The notes under the pieces: model-generated
The model's input: only the letters and a program-made list of their open reading frames with translations
Told to the model about the DNA's origin: nothing
The model's database searches: none
Shown: piece after piece, positions 1 through 7,544 of the stretch
Layout of the letters: each line of letters begins with the position of its first letter
How positions within the stretch are numbered: the first letter of the stretch is position 1
NCBI GenBank assembly: GCA_020637055.1
Contig: JACJWR010000003.1
Span: forward strand, 1 to 64,000
Reading direction: 5' to 3'
Source of the DNA: Actinomycetota bacterium
GTDB lineage: Bacteria; Actinomycetota; Actinomycetes; S36-B12; UBA10799
Length of the DNA: 64,000 nucleotides
Position numbers and translations under genes: made by a program

Positions 1-1104
1 GTGCGCCGCCAGGATCATCTCCCGCAGTGAGGCCAGCGGGATCGGGCGGCCGCCCAAACCGGCGATCACGGTCGATGTGGGAGTGGCCGCCTGCGCCACC
101 GCGGTGCGGATGTGCTCGCTGACGATCCCGCCGATGCCGGCTGCGAGGGCTTTCTCCACCACGACCACCCGCCGGGCGCCGGCCAACGCCTCGGCGACGG
201 CCGCGAGGGGGAACGGTCGGAACGACGTGATGCCCAGCAGGGCCACCGAGACGCCCTGTTCGCGCAGTTGATCGACCGCGTCGGACAGCGTCCCGAGTAC
301 CGATCCGAGCGCCACCACAACGGTTTCTGCGTCGTCCAGTCGATACGACCAGATCAGCCCGTGGTGGGGCCGTCCGACGGATTCACCTTGGGCCGTAGCG
401 ATCTGCGGGATCAGGTCGAGGGCCTGCATCTGGCGCAGGTGCGCGAGATAGCGCACTTCGGTGAAGGCCTCCGGGCCGACCATCGCCCCGATCGACACCG
501 GCTCGGCGGGATCGAGCAGCTGGCGCGGTTCGAACGGCGGCAGGTACCCATCCACGGTGTCCTGATCCGGCAGATCCACCTCCTCGACCGCATGGGTGAG
601 GATGAAGCCGTCCATGCACACCATGACCGGCAGCGACACCTCCTCGGCGAGGCGGAACGCCTGCAGGTGCAGATCCACCGCGTGCTGGTTGTCCCGGGCG
701 TACAACTGGATCCAGCCGGAGTCGCGCTGGCTCATCGCATCGGAGTGGTCGTTCCAGATGTTGATCGGCGCCCCGATGGCGCGGTTGGCGACGGTCATCA
801 CGATCGGGAGTCCCAATCCGGAGGCGTTGTAGACGGCCTCCACCATGTAGAGCAAGCCCTGGCTGGCGGTGGCTGTGTACGCCCTGGCACCGGCCGCTGA
901 GGCACCGATCGCCGCGCTCATGGCCGAGAACTCGCTGTCCATGTTGACGTATTCGCAGCCGGCCAACTCGCCCGACTTGACCATCCGGCTCAGTGATTCG
1001 ACGATGTGGGTCTGGGGTGAGATGGGGTAGGCGCAGATCACGTCCGGTCGGGCAAGTGCCACCGCCTTCGCCACCGCCTGGGATCCCTCAATCTGTTGTC
1101 GCAT
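1..1104 (-). CDS. 2-oxoacid:ferredoxin oxidoreductase, alpha subunit (partial)
   Basis: Reads on the minus strand from an ATG at 1104 and runs off the window edge, so the C-terminus is missing after 368 codons. It should bind part of the active site of a pyruvate/2-oxoacid:ferredoxin oxidoreductase, which converts 2-oxoacids and CoA to acyl-CoA, CO2 and reduced ferredoxin. The N-terminus carries the family signature around YPISPQT, followed by stretches such as DSEFSAMSAAIGAS and TASQGLLYM. An AGGAGG lies 12 nt before the ATG. The start overlaps the end of the gamma-subunit gene by 17 nt, so the two are probably translationally coupled. Whether the substrate is pyruvate, 2-oxoglutarate or a branched-chain oxoacid cannot be told. 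The beta subunit is expected just outside the window. Confidence 0.85.
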   Translation of the reverse strand, partial: MRQQIEGSQAVAKAVALARPDVICAYPISPQTHIVESLSRMVKSGELAGCEYVNMDSEFSAMSAAIGASAAGARAYTATASQGLLYMVEAVYNASGLGLPIVMTVANRAIGAPINIWNDHSDAMSQRDSGWIQLYARDNQHAVDLHLQAFRLAEEVSLPVMVCMDGFILTHAVEEVDLPDQDTVDGYLPPFEPRQLLDPAEPVSIGAMVGPEAFTEVRYLAHLRQMQALDLIPQIATAQGESVGRPHHGLIWSYRLDDAETVVVALGSVLGTLSDAVDQLREQGVSVALLGITSFRPFPLAAVAEALAGARRVVVVEKALAAGIGGIVSEHIRTAVAQAATPTSTVIAGLGGRPIPLASLREMILAAH

Positions 1105-1696
1105 CGCTGAGCGCCACCTCCTGCCGGTCGGCTTCCTGTTGGGCGATCACGCCTCGATACGCCTCTGCGGCCGCTGCTGCATTGGCTTCGCCGAGTCCGC
1201 CGGGGAACTTGTGTTCGAGGGCTTGCTGCACGCCGGCCAGCGACACCACCGATGTCAGCGCGGCGAAGCCGCCGAGGAGCACGGCGTTGGGAACCGGTTT
1301 GCCGGTGTGGCGCAGCGCGATCTGGGTGGCGGGAACCGTCACCAACCTGGCCGGGTCACGCCCTTGGGTGAAGTCGGCGAGTCCCAACTCGTCGAAACTG
1401 CGGCGGGTGTTCACCAGCACGAAGGCCTCGGTCGGCAGCCCAGCGAGCAGGTCCACCTGATGCAGCAGAGTGGCGTCCTGCACGATCAGCGCGTCCGGCA
1501 CCAGGATCGGCTCCCGGTTCCGGATGGGTGCTTCGGAGATCCGGACGTAGGCCACCACCGGAGCGCCGGTGCGCTCGGAGCCGAAACTGGGGAAGGCCTG
1601 GGCATGAAGGCCGGCATCGAAGGCCGCGACCGAGAGCAGTTCGGCAGCGGTCACCACCCCTTGGCCGCCCCGGCCGTGGATTCGCGTTCCGAACAC
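1088..1696 (-). CDS. 2-oxoacid:ferredoxin oxidoreductase, gamma subunit
   Basis: A 202-residue protein with the gamma-subunit fold signature near its start (IHGRGGQGVVTAAELL) and the PSFGSERTGAPV stretch typical of POR/VOR gamma subunits. The frame stays open upstream to 1891, but that extension has no family similarity. The GTG at 1696 follows GAGGAG at a 5-nt spacing and begins exactly where homologous proteins begin. It is upstream of and overlaps the alpha-subunit gene. No ferredoxin-like delta subunit lies between them, so the electron carrier is either fused elsewhere or separate. Confidence 0.85.
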   Translation of the reverse strand: MFGTRIHGRGGQGVVTAAELLSVAAFDAGLHAQAFPSFGSERTGAPVVAYVRISEAPIRNREPILVPDALIVQDATLLHQVDLLAGLPTEAFVLVNTRRSFDELGLADFTQGRDPARLVTVPATQIALRHTGKPVPNAVLLGGFAALTSVVSLAGVQQALEHKFPGGLGEANAAAAAEAYRGVIAQQEADRQEVALSDATTD

Positions 1697-1826
1697 AACT
1701 CTCCTCGTCAGTCCGAGCTCGACCTGGTCGCGGTGGAACCGCGCTCCGCGGTCGGGCTGTGTCCGTTCCAGCCTAGACCCATGGACGGCGGCGGCGGTCG
1801 GGTCGGCGCCGGAGACTCCATCCGGG

Positions 1827-2462
1827 TCAGATGTAGCGGTAGAGGACCATCGCCGACAGCACGGCGATGAGCAGAACCGCGACGGCGACATCGACGCCGA
1901 CCCGCAGCGGATAGGCGGTTTTTCGTTGCAGCCACGAGCCGAGGTTGCCCTCGCTCAGATTCACCCGTGTCATTGAGAAGAACACCACCGTGGTGGTCAC
2001 GGTGATGAGCAGGCACCAGGGGCAGAGGGCGCCGATCACGAAATAGGCCTGGAAGAACAGCCAATAGGCGAATACCAGCCCGATCGAATAGACCACTTGG
2101 GCGCTGTTGAGGAACCAACGGGGGAAACGCACGCCGCCGAGAGCTGCCACCGCGATGGTGATGACCACAGGTTCGGCGATCAAGCCCAGGAAGGCATTCG
2201 GGAAGCCGAGGAGATTCGCCTGCCAGGTGAGCCCGACGGTGGCGCAGGAGATCTTCTCGTTGATGTTGCACGAAAGGTCGGCGTCCGGGTCGGCCGCCAG
2301 CACCACCGCGTCGATCGACAGCACCAGCGATGCCACGAGGCCGAGCAGGCTGGAGGCGAGCATCTCGATGAAGGCCCACTTGTGGCGCACCCGGGGTGAC
2401 GACGACAACTCGGCCTCGGCTTCAGCCACGACCGGGGAATCTGCTGGGATTGGCACCCCCAC
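1827..2462 (-). CDS. Vitamin K epoxide reductase (VKOR) family protein
   Basis: A 211-residue membrane protein with four to five hydrophobic segments. The active-site motif CPWC is present (ALCPWCLLIT, in the C-terminal half), as is the loop cysteine pair in a DLSCNINEKISC segment that relays electrons. In actinobacteria VKOR reoxidises periplasmic DsbA-like proteins with a quinone as acceptor, so it supports disulfide formation in exported proteins. No DsbA-like gene is adjacent. The start shown is a GTG with AGGTGG about 8 nt upstream; a second GTG two codons later is also possible. It is divergent from the DUF3592 gene. Confidence 0.88.
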   Translation of the reverse strand: MGVPIPADSPVVAEAEAELSSSPRVRHKWAFIEMLASSLLGLVASLVLSIDAVVLAADPDADLSCNINEKISCATVGLTWQANLLGFPNAFLGLIAEPVVITIAVAALGGVRFPRWFLNSAQVVYSIGLVFAYWLFFQAYFVIGALCPWCLLITVTTTVVFFSMTRVNLSEGNLGSWLQRKTAYPLRVGVDVAVAVLLIAVLSAMVLYRYI

Positions 2463-2536
2463 ACGATGCCACCTGCAGGCCGAAGAGGTCGGGATTGGGT
2501 CACGATTGTGGCCACCGTCGGGCCGGGTCCGGTGAC

Positions 2537-2542
2537 TAGGAT
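2537..2542 (+). promoter_or_regulatory. Probable -10 element (TAGGAT), leaderless type
   Basis: TAGGAT ends 7 nt before an ATG at 2550. That spacing places the transcription start on or next to the ATG, as in actinobacterial leaderless mRNAs. No convincing -35 is visible. It would drive the tiny ORF at 2550 and the DUF3592 gene. Confidence 0.5.
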
Positions 2543-2549
2543 GATCGGG

Positions 2550-2567
2550 ATGGGTGACGCACGGTGA
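2550..2567 (+). other. Possible five-codon leaderless upstream ORF (MGDAR)
   Basis: ATG at 2550 opens a five-codon ORF (M-G-D-A-R) whose TGA at 2565-2567 overlaps the GTG of the DUF3592 gene as GTGA. The TAGGAT hexamer sits at the leaderless spacing from this ATG and not from the GTG. The DUF3592 start has no clear Shine-Dalgarno sequence, so coupling by termination-reinitiation is an attractive explanation. Too short to prove from composition. Confidence 0.35.
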
Positions 2568-3034
2568 GGATTTCCAGCAGTCGGGGACGGCTGTTGATCG
2601 GTGTCGTGTTCGTGTGCGGCGGGATCATCGCGTTGGTGCTCACATGGTTGGCGGCACCACCCCGGGCCCAACCGGACTGGCCGGTGGTGGACGCGCGGGT
2701 CTCGGTAATCGTGCCCGGCGGCAAGGACCGCGCCTGCCGGGCCGACCTGGTGCTGGCTCCGGTGTTCGACTACACCACCCCGCAGGGCGTGTTCAGCGAG
2801 GTCGGCTCGACCTGGTGCAACCTCGGCGACAGCATCGACACCTGGGTGGTGGGTGACGTGGGGCGGGTGGCCTACGACCCGGACGACCCTGCCACCGCGG
2901 TGGTGGTGGGAGACGGAGCACCCTCCTACCCGTACGCCTTCCTCGGCGTCGGTGCGGCTTTCACCCTGTTCGGGCTGTACCTCGGTTGGACGGCGTGGCG
3001 CGGGCGCGGCGCCGAATCCCGGGCGGGTGGGTAG
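2564..3034 (+). CDS. DUF3592-like membrane protein
   Basis: A 156-residue protein with one hydrophobic segment near residues 9-29, a roughly 95-residue polar domain containing two cysteines and a YDPDDPATAVV-type turn, and a second hydrophobic segment near 122-145. This is the layout of DUF3592 proteins, whose soluble domain lies outside the membrane. Function is unknown. The GTG start at 2564 overlaps the stop of a five-codon ORF. Confidence 0.65.
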   Translation: MRISSSRGRLLIGVVFVCGGIIALVLTWLAAPPRAQPDWPVVDARVSVIVPGGKDRACRADLVLAPVFDYTTPQGVFSEVGSTWCNLGDSIDTWVVGDVGRVAYDPDDPATAVVVGDGAPSYPYAFLGVGAAFTLFGLYLGWTAWRGRGAESRAGG

Positions 3035-3092
3035 GTTCTCCTCTAGGACAATTCACCCGGTCCTTCACGCCAGCAACACAAGGAGAGGCCCC

Positions 3093-4484
3093 ATGGCCGT
3101 TGACGACACCGTTCGGCAGCACAAGTACACGTTGACTGAAGACCAGATGCCCACCACCTGGTACAACATCATCCCGGATCTGCCCGCACCACCGCCGCCG
3201 CCACTCCATCCGGGCACCAAACAGCCGGTCGGGCCGGAAGATCTCGCCCCGCTGTTCCCCATGGGCCTGATCGAGCAGGAGGTCACCACCGAGCGGTACG
3301 TGGACATCCCGGGCGGCGTGTTGGACGTCTACCGGCAGTGGCGGCCCTCGCCGTTGTTCCGGGCCCACCGGTTGGAGCAGTTGCTCGACACACCAGCGCG
3401 GATCTACTACAAGTACGAGGGGGTGTCCCCGGCCGGTTCGCACAAGCCGAACACCGCGGTGCCGCAGGCCTACTACAACGCCATCGAAGGGGTGCGGAAA
3501 CTCACCACCGAAACCGGGGCGGGCCAGTGGGGTACGGCGCTGGCCTTCGCGTGTGCCCTCTACGGACTGGAGTGCGAGGTCTGGCAGGTGGGTGCGTCCT
3601 ATGACGCCAAGCCGTACCGCCGACTCATGATCGAGGTGTTCGGTGGCGAGGTCCACCGCTCCCCGTCGCAGCTCACCGAGGCCGGCCGTCGGCTCGCAGA
3701 GGATCCTCGCAACCACAGCGGCTCCCTGGGCATCGCGATCTCGGAGGCGGTGGAAGCCGCGGTGTCCGATCCGACCGTGCGGTACGCCTTGGGTTCAGTG
3801 CTCAACCACGTGCTGCTGCACCAGACCATCATCGGTGAGGAGGCGCTGCTCCAACTCGAGCAGGCCGGTGACACCCCCACTCTGATCGTGGGCTGCACCG
3901 GAGGCGGTTCGAACTTCGCCGGGCTGTCGTTCCCCTTCCTACGCGAGAAGCTGGCCGGGCGGATCGATCCCCGCATCCTGGCAGTTGAGCCCGCGTCCTG
4001 CCCCTCGCTGACGCACGGCACCTACGCCTACGACTTCGGTGACACCGCCGGGATGACGCCGCTGATGAAGATGCACACCCTGGGCCACGACTTCGTGCCG
4101 GACCCCATCCACGCCGGCGGTTTGCGCTACCACGGGATGGCCCCGCTGATCTCCCACATCTACGAGTTGGGCCTCATGGACGCCGAGGCGGTGCCGCAGA
4201 CCGAGTGTTTCGCCGCCGCGGTGAAGTTCGCCCGGACCGAGGGCATCGTGCCGGCACCCGAGCCCACCCACGCCCTGGCGATGGCCATCAGGGAGGCCGA
4301 GAAGGCCAAGGAGACCGGGGAGGAGACGGTGATCTTGACTGCGTTGTGCGGCCACGGACACTTCGACCTCGCCGCCTACGATGCCTTCTTGACCGGGCAG
4401 ATGGCCGACGAGCAGGTCACCGAAGAGCGATTCGCCGAGGCGCTGGCGACGTTGCCCGAGGTGCCCGTGGACGCCTGCAACTGA
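3093..4484 (+). CDS. TrpB2-like pyridoxal-phosphate enzyme (tryptophan synthase beta-like)
   Basis: A 463-residue protein of the TrpB2 type rather than the classical TrpB. It has the N-terminal extension typical of TrpB2 (WYNIIPDLP, then PVGPEDLAPLFP), the PLP-lysine motif GSHKPNTA with Lys118, and the glycine-rich phosphate loop GCTGGGSNFAGL. The family condenses indole with serine, and some members may act on other substrates. No trpA or other trp gene is nearby, which fits a stand-alone TrpB2. The ATG at 3093 follows AGGAG at 3081. A strong hairpin follows the stop. Confidence 0.88.
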   Translation: MAVDDTVRQHKYTLTEDQMPTTWYNIIPDLPAPPPPPLHPGTKQPVGPEDLAPLFPMGLIEQEVTTERYVDIPGGVLDVYRQWRPSPLFRAHRLEQLLDTPARIYYKYEGVSPAGSHKPNTAVPQAYYNAIEGVRKLTTETGAGQWGTALAFACALYGLECEVWQVGASYDAKPYRRLMIEVFGGEVHRSPSQLTEAGRRLAEDPRNHSGSLGIAISEAVEAAVSDPTVRYALGSVLNHVLLHQTIIGEEALLQLEQAGDTPTLIVGCTGGGSNFAGLSFPFLREKLAGRIDPRILAVEPASCPSLTHGTYAYDFGDTAGMTPLMKMHTLGHDFVPDPIHAGGLRYHGMAPLISHIYELGLMDAEAVPQTECFAAAVKFARTEGIVPAPEPTHALAMAIREAEKAKETGEETVILTALCGHGHFDLAAYDAFLTGQMADEQVTEERFAEALATLPEVPVDACN

Positions 4485-4491
4485 AATGGCG

Positions 4492-4528
4492 ATCGGGCCC
4501 GCCACCTGCAGCAGGTGGCGGGCCCGAT
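4492..4528. terminator. Bidirectional hairpin terminator between convergent genes
   Basis: A perfect 17-bp GC-rich inverted repeat (4492-4508 and 4512-4528) with a 3-nt CAG loop lies between the end of the TrpB2-like gene and the end of the convergent DUF4190 gene. There is no poly-T tract, as usual for high-GC actinobacteria. Confidence 0.75.
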
Positions 4529-4551
4529 ACGCGTTCGCGGAGCTACCCGGG

Positions 4552-4938
4552 TCAGCCCACGTTGAATTCGTAGTTGAAGCCGTTGGCGGCCCAGATGATG
4601 AAGCTGATGACTCCGATGACAACTCCGATGATTCCCAGAATCATGCCGGCGGTGGCCACGCCACCGTTGGTCGCGAGTCCCTCGGCCGCCTTCTTGCGGC
4701 CCATGATGCCGAGCACCAGGGCGATCGCGGGCACGATGATGGTGCTGCAGCAGAGCAGACCGATGATGCCCAGGACGAGGGACGCGGTGCCGAGGCCGTT
4801 CTGGGGGGCCATCGGCGCAGCCCCACCGGCCGGGTAGCCACCGGGCGGCGGCGGCAGCGGTGGGTTGCCACCACCGGGAGGGGGTGGCGGTGCACCGCCG
4901 GGGGGTGGCGGAGGTGGTGGAGGAGTGGGGGTGCTCAT
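4552..4938 (-). CDS. DUF4190 domain membrane protein with proline-rich N-terminus
   Basis: 128 residues. The first 45 are almost only Pro, Gly and Ala. They are followed by two hydrophobic hairpin segments of the DUF4190 kind (SLVLGIIGLLCC, ALVLGIMGRKKA, then AGMILGIIGVVIGVI). Proteins of this build are common in actinobacteria and have no assigned function. A TGGAGC lies about 6 nt before the ATG. Confidence 0.7.
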   Translation of the reverse strand: MSTPTPPPPPPPPGGAPPPPPGGGNPPLPPPPGGYPAGGAAPMAPQNGLGTASLVLGIIGLLCCSTIIVPAIALVLGIMGRKKAAEGLATNGGVATAGMILGIIGVVIGVISFIIWAANGFNYEFNVG

Positions 4939-5031
4939 CGGTGCTCCAATCTGCAGACGACGTCGTCGGCCACAGGCTAGCGCCAGGACCGCCGTCGAGT
5001 CTGCAATTGTCGATACTTGTCGCCGCGCAGA

Positions 5032-6240
5032 TCAACTGGTGAGCTGTTCACTGCGATTCCGGCCGTGGTCCTTCGCCCGGTGGAGGGCGTCATCGGCACG
5101 CCCGAGCATCCGCTGGGCGGTGGCGAAGTCAGGTGCCGACCAGGGTCCGGTAACGCCGGGGGAGAACACTCCGGCGCTGATCGTCACCTGCAGTCCCGGC
5201 CGGATTCCGCTCCAATCATGGCTGCCGACCGCGGCCCGCAGTTCTTCCACGGCGACCAGGGCGTCGGCCGCACCCGTCGCGGGCATGAGCAGCGCGAACT
5301 CCTCGCCCCCGTAGCGCACCACGAGGTCGCCCTCGCGCACGTTCGCGGCCAGCAGTTCGGCGATCTGGGTGAGCACCTGGTCGCCGATCCGGTAGGAGAG
5401 ACGATCGTTGATCGCCTTGAATGCATCGACGTCGAGGATGGCGACGGAGGCACCGCGGGCGAGGAAGCGGGTGATGTTCTCGTCGAGGTAGCGCCGGTTG
5501 AGCAGTCCGGTGAGGGGATCCCTGACCACTGACTCCTGCAGTTTGGCCGCGAGGGCCTGGCGGGCCCCGATGGCTTCGTTCAGTGCGGCAGCCCGTTGCT
5601 CGATGGCCGTGGTCAACTCGCTGTTGAGGGCCTGCAGCGCCGCCGCCCGGTGGGCTGCCTCGCGCTGAGCCGCCGCCGCCGCCCGGTGGGACATCTCGTT
5701 GAACGTGCGGAGCAGCGCGTAGACGATCAGGAGGACCAGGGCGAGCAGCGCCGCGGCGCTCACCAACGAACCTTGGCGGGTGACTGGAGGGGTCGATTCC
5801 GGTGAGGTCACCGCGATCATCACCGCCAGGGAGACTCCGCCGGCCGCCAGCGCCAGCAATTGCCGGCGGTGCTCCAGTACCAGCGCCGCGACGACCGTGG
5901 CGATGCCCACGAAGAGGCCGTTGGTGGAGAGGTTTCCGGTGGTGGCGGGTTCGAACAGCGGGATGAACAGTGCGATGACGGCCAGCGAACCGGCGGCGGC
6001 GCGTCGATGGCCTCGGCGGTTGAGCACGTAGACGATTCCGAAGGCGCCGGCCCCGACGAGGGCCACGAGCGCAGAGATCTGGCCGCCCGGCACCAGCCAA
6101 AAGGTGCCGGCCATCAAGATCATGATCACGATGACCACCGGAACGAGTGAGGCGATGAAACGTTCGGAGGTGCGCAACTCCACCTGCCGCTCGACCTCTG
6201 CCAGCGAGGTAGCGCTCCCGGGGACCTCAGCAGGAGTCAT
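5032..6240 (-). CDS. Membrane diguanylate cyclase (GGDEF) with I-site
   Basis: A 402-residue protein. The N-terminal half has several transmembrane segments (residues about 28-200), then a short coiled linker (AALQALNSELTTAIEQR) and a C-terminal GGDEF domain. The active-site loop reads GGEEF at residues 311-315 and is preceded at the canonical distance by an RxxD inhibitory site (REGD, 302-305). It should therefore make c-di-GMP from two GTP and be subject to product inhibition. Its ATG overlaps the TGA of the upstream GGDEF gene as ATGA, which implies co-translation. No sensory domain other than the membrane part is visible. Confidence 0.87.
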   Translation of the reverse strand: MTPAEVPGSATSLAEVERQVELRTSERFIASLVPVVIVIMILMAGTFWLVPGGQISALVALVGAGAFGIVYVLNRRGHRRAAAGSLAVIALFIPLFEPATTGNLSTNGLFVGIATVVAALVLEHRRQLLALAAGGVSLAVMIAVTSPESTPPVTRQGSLVSAAALLALVLLIVYALLRTFNEMSHRAAAAAQREAAHRAAALQALNSELTTAIEQRAAALNEAIGARQALAAKLQESVVRDPLTGLLNRRYLDENITRFLARGASVAILDVDAFKAINDRLSYRIGDQVLTQIAELLAANVREGDLVVRYGGEEFALLMPATGAADALVAVEELRAAVGSHDWSGIRPGLQVTISAGVFSPGVTGPWSAPDFATAQRMLGRADDALHRAKDHGRNRSEQLTS

Positions 6241-7448
6241 GTGGCTGCTCGCTTCGCGGCGACTCGCCGCTCCCGCAGGTCTTCGCCGGCATGGGCGAGC
6301 AGTTCGGCCGCGATTTCGGTTGCACGCGGTTTCGGTGAGTCGGCGTCCGCGGGGAGAAAACACGCGCGGCCGTACACCAATCCGACGCTGATCCGCGGGT
6401 CGGCAGGGTACGGCAGGGACGTCAACTCGCGCTCCATCGCTGCCAGTTTCGCGTCCATCTCCGCTGCGTTCGACCCGGGGAACAGGGCGATGAATTCGTC
6501 CCCACCGAAACGGCACAGCAGGTCGGCCGGTCCCAGCTGCTCCGGCAGTCGCCGGGCCACCCAGGCGAGCACTTGATCGCCGACCTTGTGGGAGTACGTG
6601 TCGTTGATCTGTTTGAAATTCGCCAGGTCGATCATGGCCACGCCGAGTGGTTGGCCACTGCGCTGCGACATAGCGACCTGTCGTGGGAGTTCCTCGTCGA
6701 GGTAGCGGCGGTTGTACAGGCCGGTGAGGTAGTCGCGCAATGCGCTCGCGGCCAACTGCTCCACCAGCGCGTCGGTCTCGGCCAGCACCCGGCGCAAGTC
6801 GGCGGTCTGCACGCGTACCTCCTGCTCGAGCCCGACACGGGCGTCGTTCAGTTCCGCGGTGAGACGTTGGGCGCGCTTGGTGGCGGAATAGGCCTCGACC
6901 AGGGTGAGGCGACTCGCCCGGAGCGCCAGGTAGCCGGGAACGACGGTCAGCGCCGACACCAGGACGCCGTTGAAGGCGAGGTCCGACCAGGAGAGATCCG
7001 TGGTCGAGGCGTCCGACGTGGTCAGTATCAGCAGCGTGAGGCTCGCCAGGCCGGTGGCCACCACGATGATGCGCTGCACCGGCGAGGCGACCAGCACCAA
7101 CAGAAAGACGGAGAGGGGGACGAACAGGGCGTTGATCGACGCATTGCCCGTGAGCATGGGCCGAGCCAACAGCCCCAGGAAAAGCGTGGCGTAGGTGAGC
7201 CAGAAGGCGGCGTCGAACTGGCCGATCCGGGCCAGCCAGGCGCCCAGCGCGAATATGGCCGTGATCGCAACCGCGACTTCCCAGAGCAAGGACGAAACGC
7301 CCAATACGGCGAAGACGGCCAGGATTCCCATCAGCACTGCCCCCGCGAGCAGCAGCGTGGCCAGCCAGCTCCGCCGTCGGCGCTCGTCGAACTGCGCGGC
7401 CAAGGCGGCCAGACTGGCGTCCGCGCGGTCGGAGTCTGCCCGAGACAT
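6237..7448 (-). CDS. Membrane diguanylate cyclase (GGDEF) without I-site
   Basis: 403 residues with the same plan as its downstream partner: a short soluble N-terminus, about six membrane segments (residues 30-190), a coiled linker and a GGDEF domain with an intact GGDEF loop at residues 315-319. The position of the inhibitory RxxD reads PAD preceded by Gly, so the arginine is missing and feedback inhibition should be absent. The two genes look like a tandem duplication that has diverged strongly. The ATG at 7448 is the most upstream sensible start. Confidence 0.86.
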   Translation of the reverse strand: MSRADSDRADASLAALAAQFDERRRRSWLATLLLAGAVLMGILAVFAVLGVSSLLWEVAVAITAIFALGAWLARIGQFDAAFWLTYATLFLGLLARPMLTGNASINALFVPLSVFLLVLVASPVQRIIVVATGLASLTLLILTTSDASTTDLSWSDLAFNGVLVSALTVVPGYLALRASRLTLVEAYSATKRAQRLTAELNDARVGLEQEVRVQTADLRRVLAETDALVEQLAASALRDYLTGLYNRRYLDEELPRQVAMSQRSGQPLGVAMIDLANFKQINDTYSHKVGDQVLAWVARRLPEQLGPADLLCRFGGDEFIALFPGSNAAEMDAKLAAMERELTSLPYPADPRISVGLVYGRACFLPADADSPKPRATEIAAELLAHAGEDLRERRVAAKRAAT

Positions 7449-7531
7449 GCCATGAGCCTATGCGCAACGGCCCACCCTCAACACGGGGAACGGCACCGGA
7501 TTCATCCGATGCGTCGGGCCATGCGCCGACG

Positions 7532-7537
7532 TAAGGT
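7532..7537 (+). promoter_or_regulatory. -10 element TAAGGT, leaderless spacing
   Basis: TAAGGT ends 7 nt before the ATG at 7545 of the HerA-like gene, which has no Shine-Dalgarno sequence. Confidence 0.5.
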
Positions 7538-7544
7538 CTGGGCC

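Noticed and set aside
112..900. A 262-codon frame on the plus strand at the window start
   Set aside because: The minus strand reads as the 2-oxoacid oxidoreductase alpha subunit with conserved motifs, so the plus frame is a shadow.
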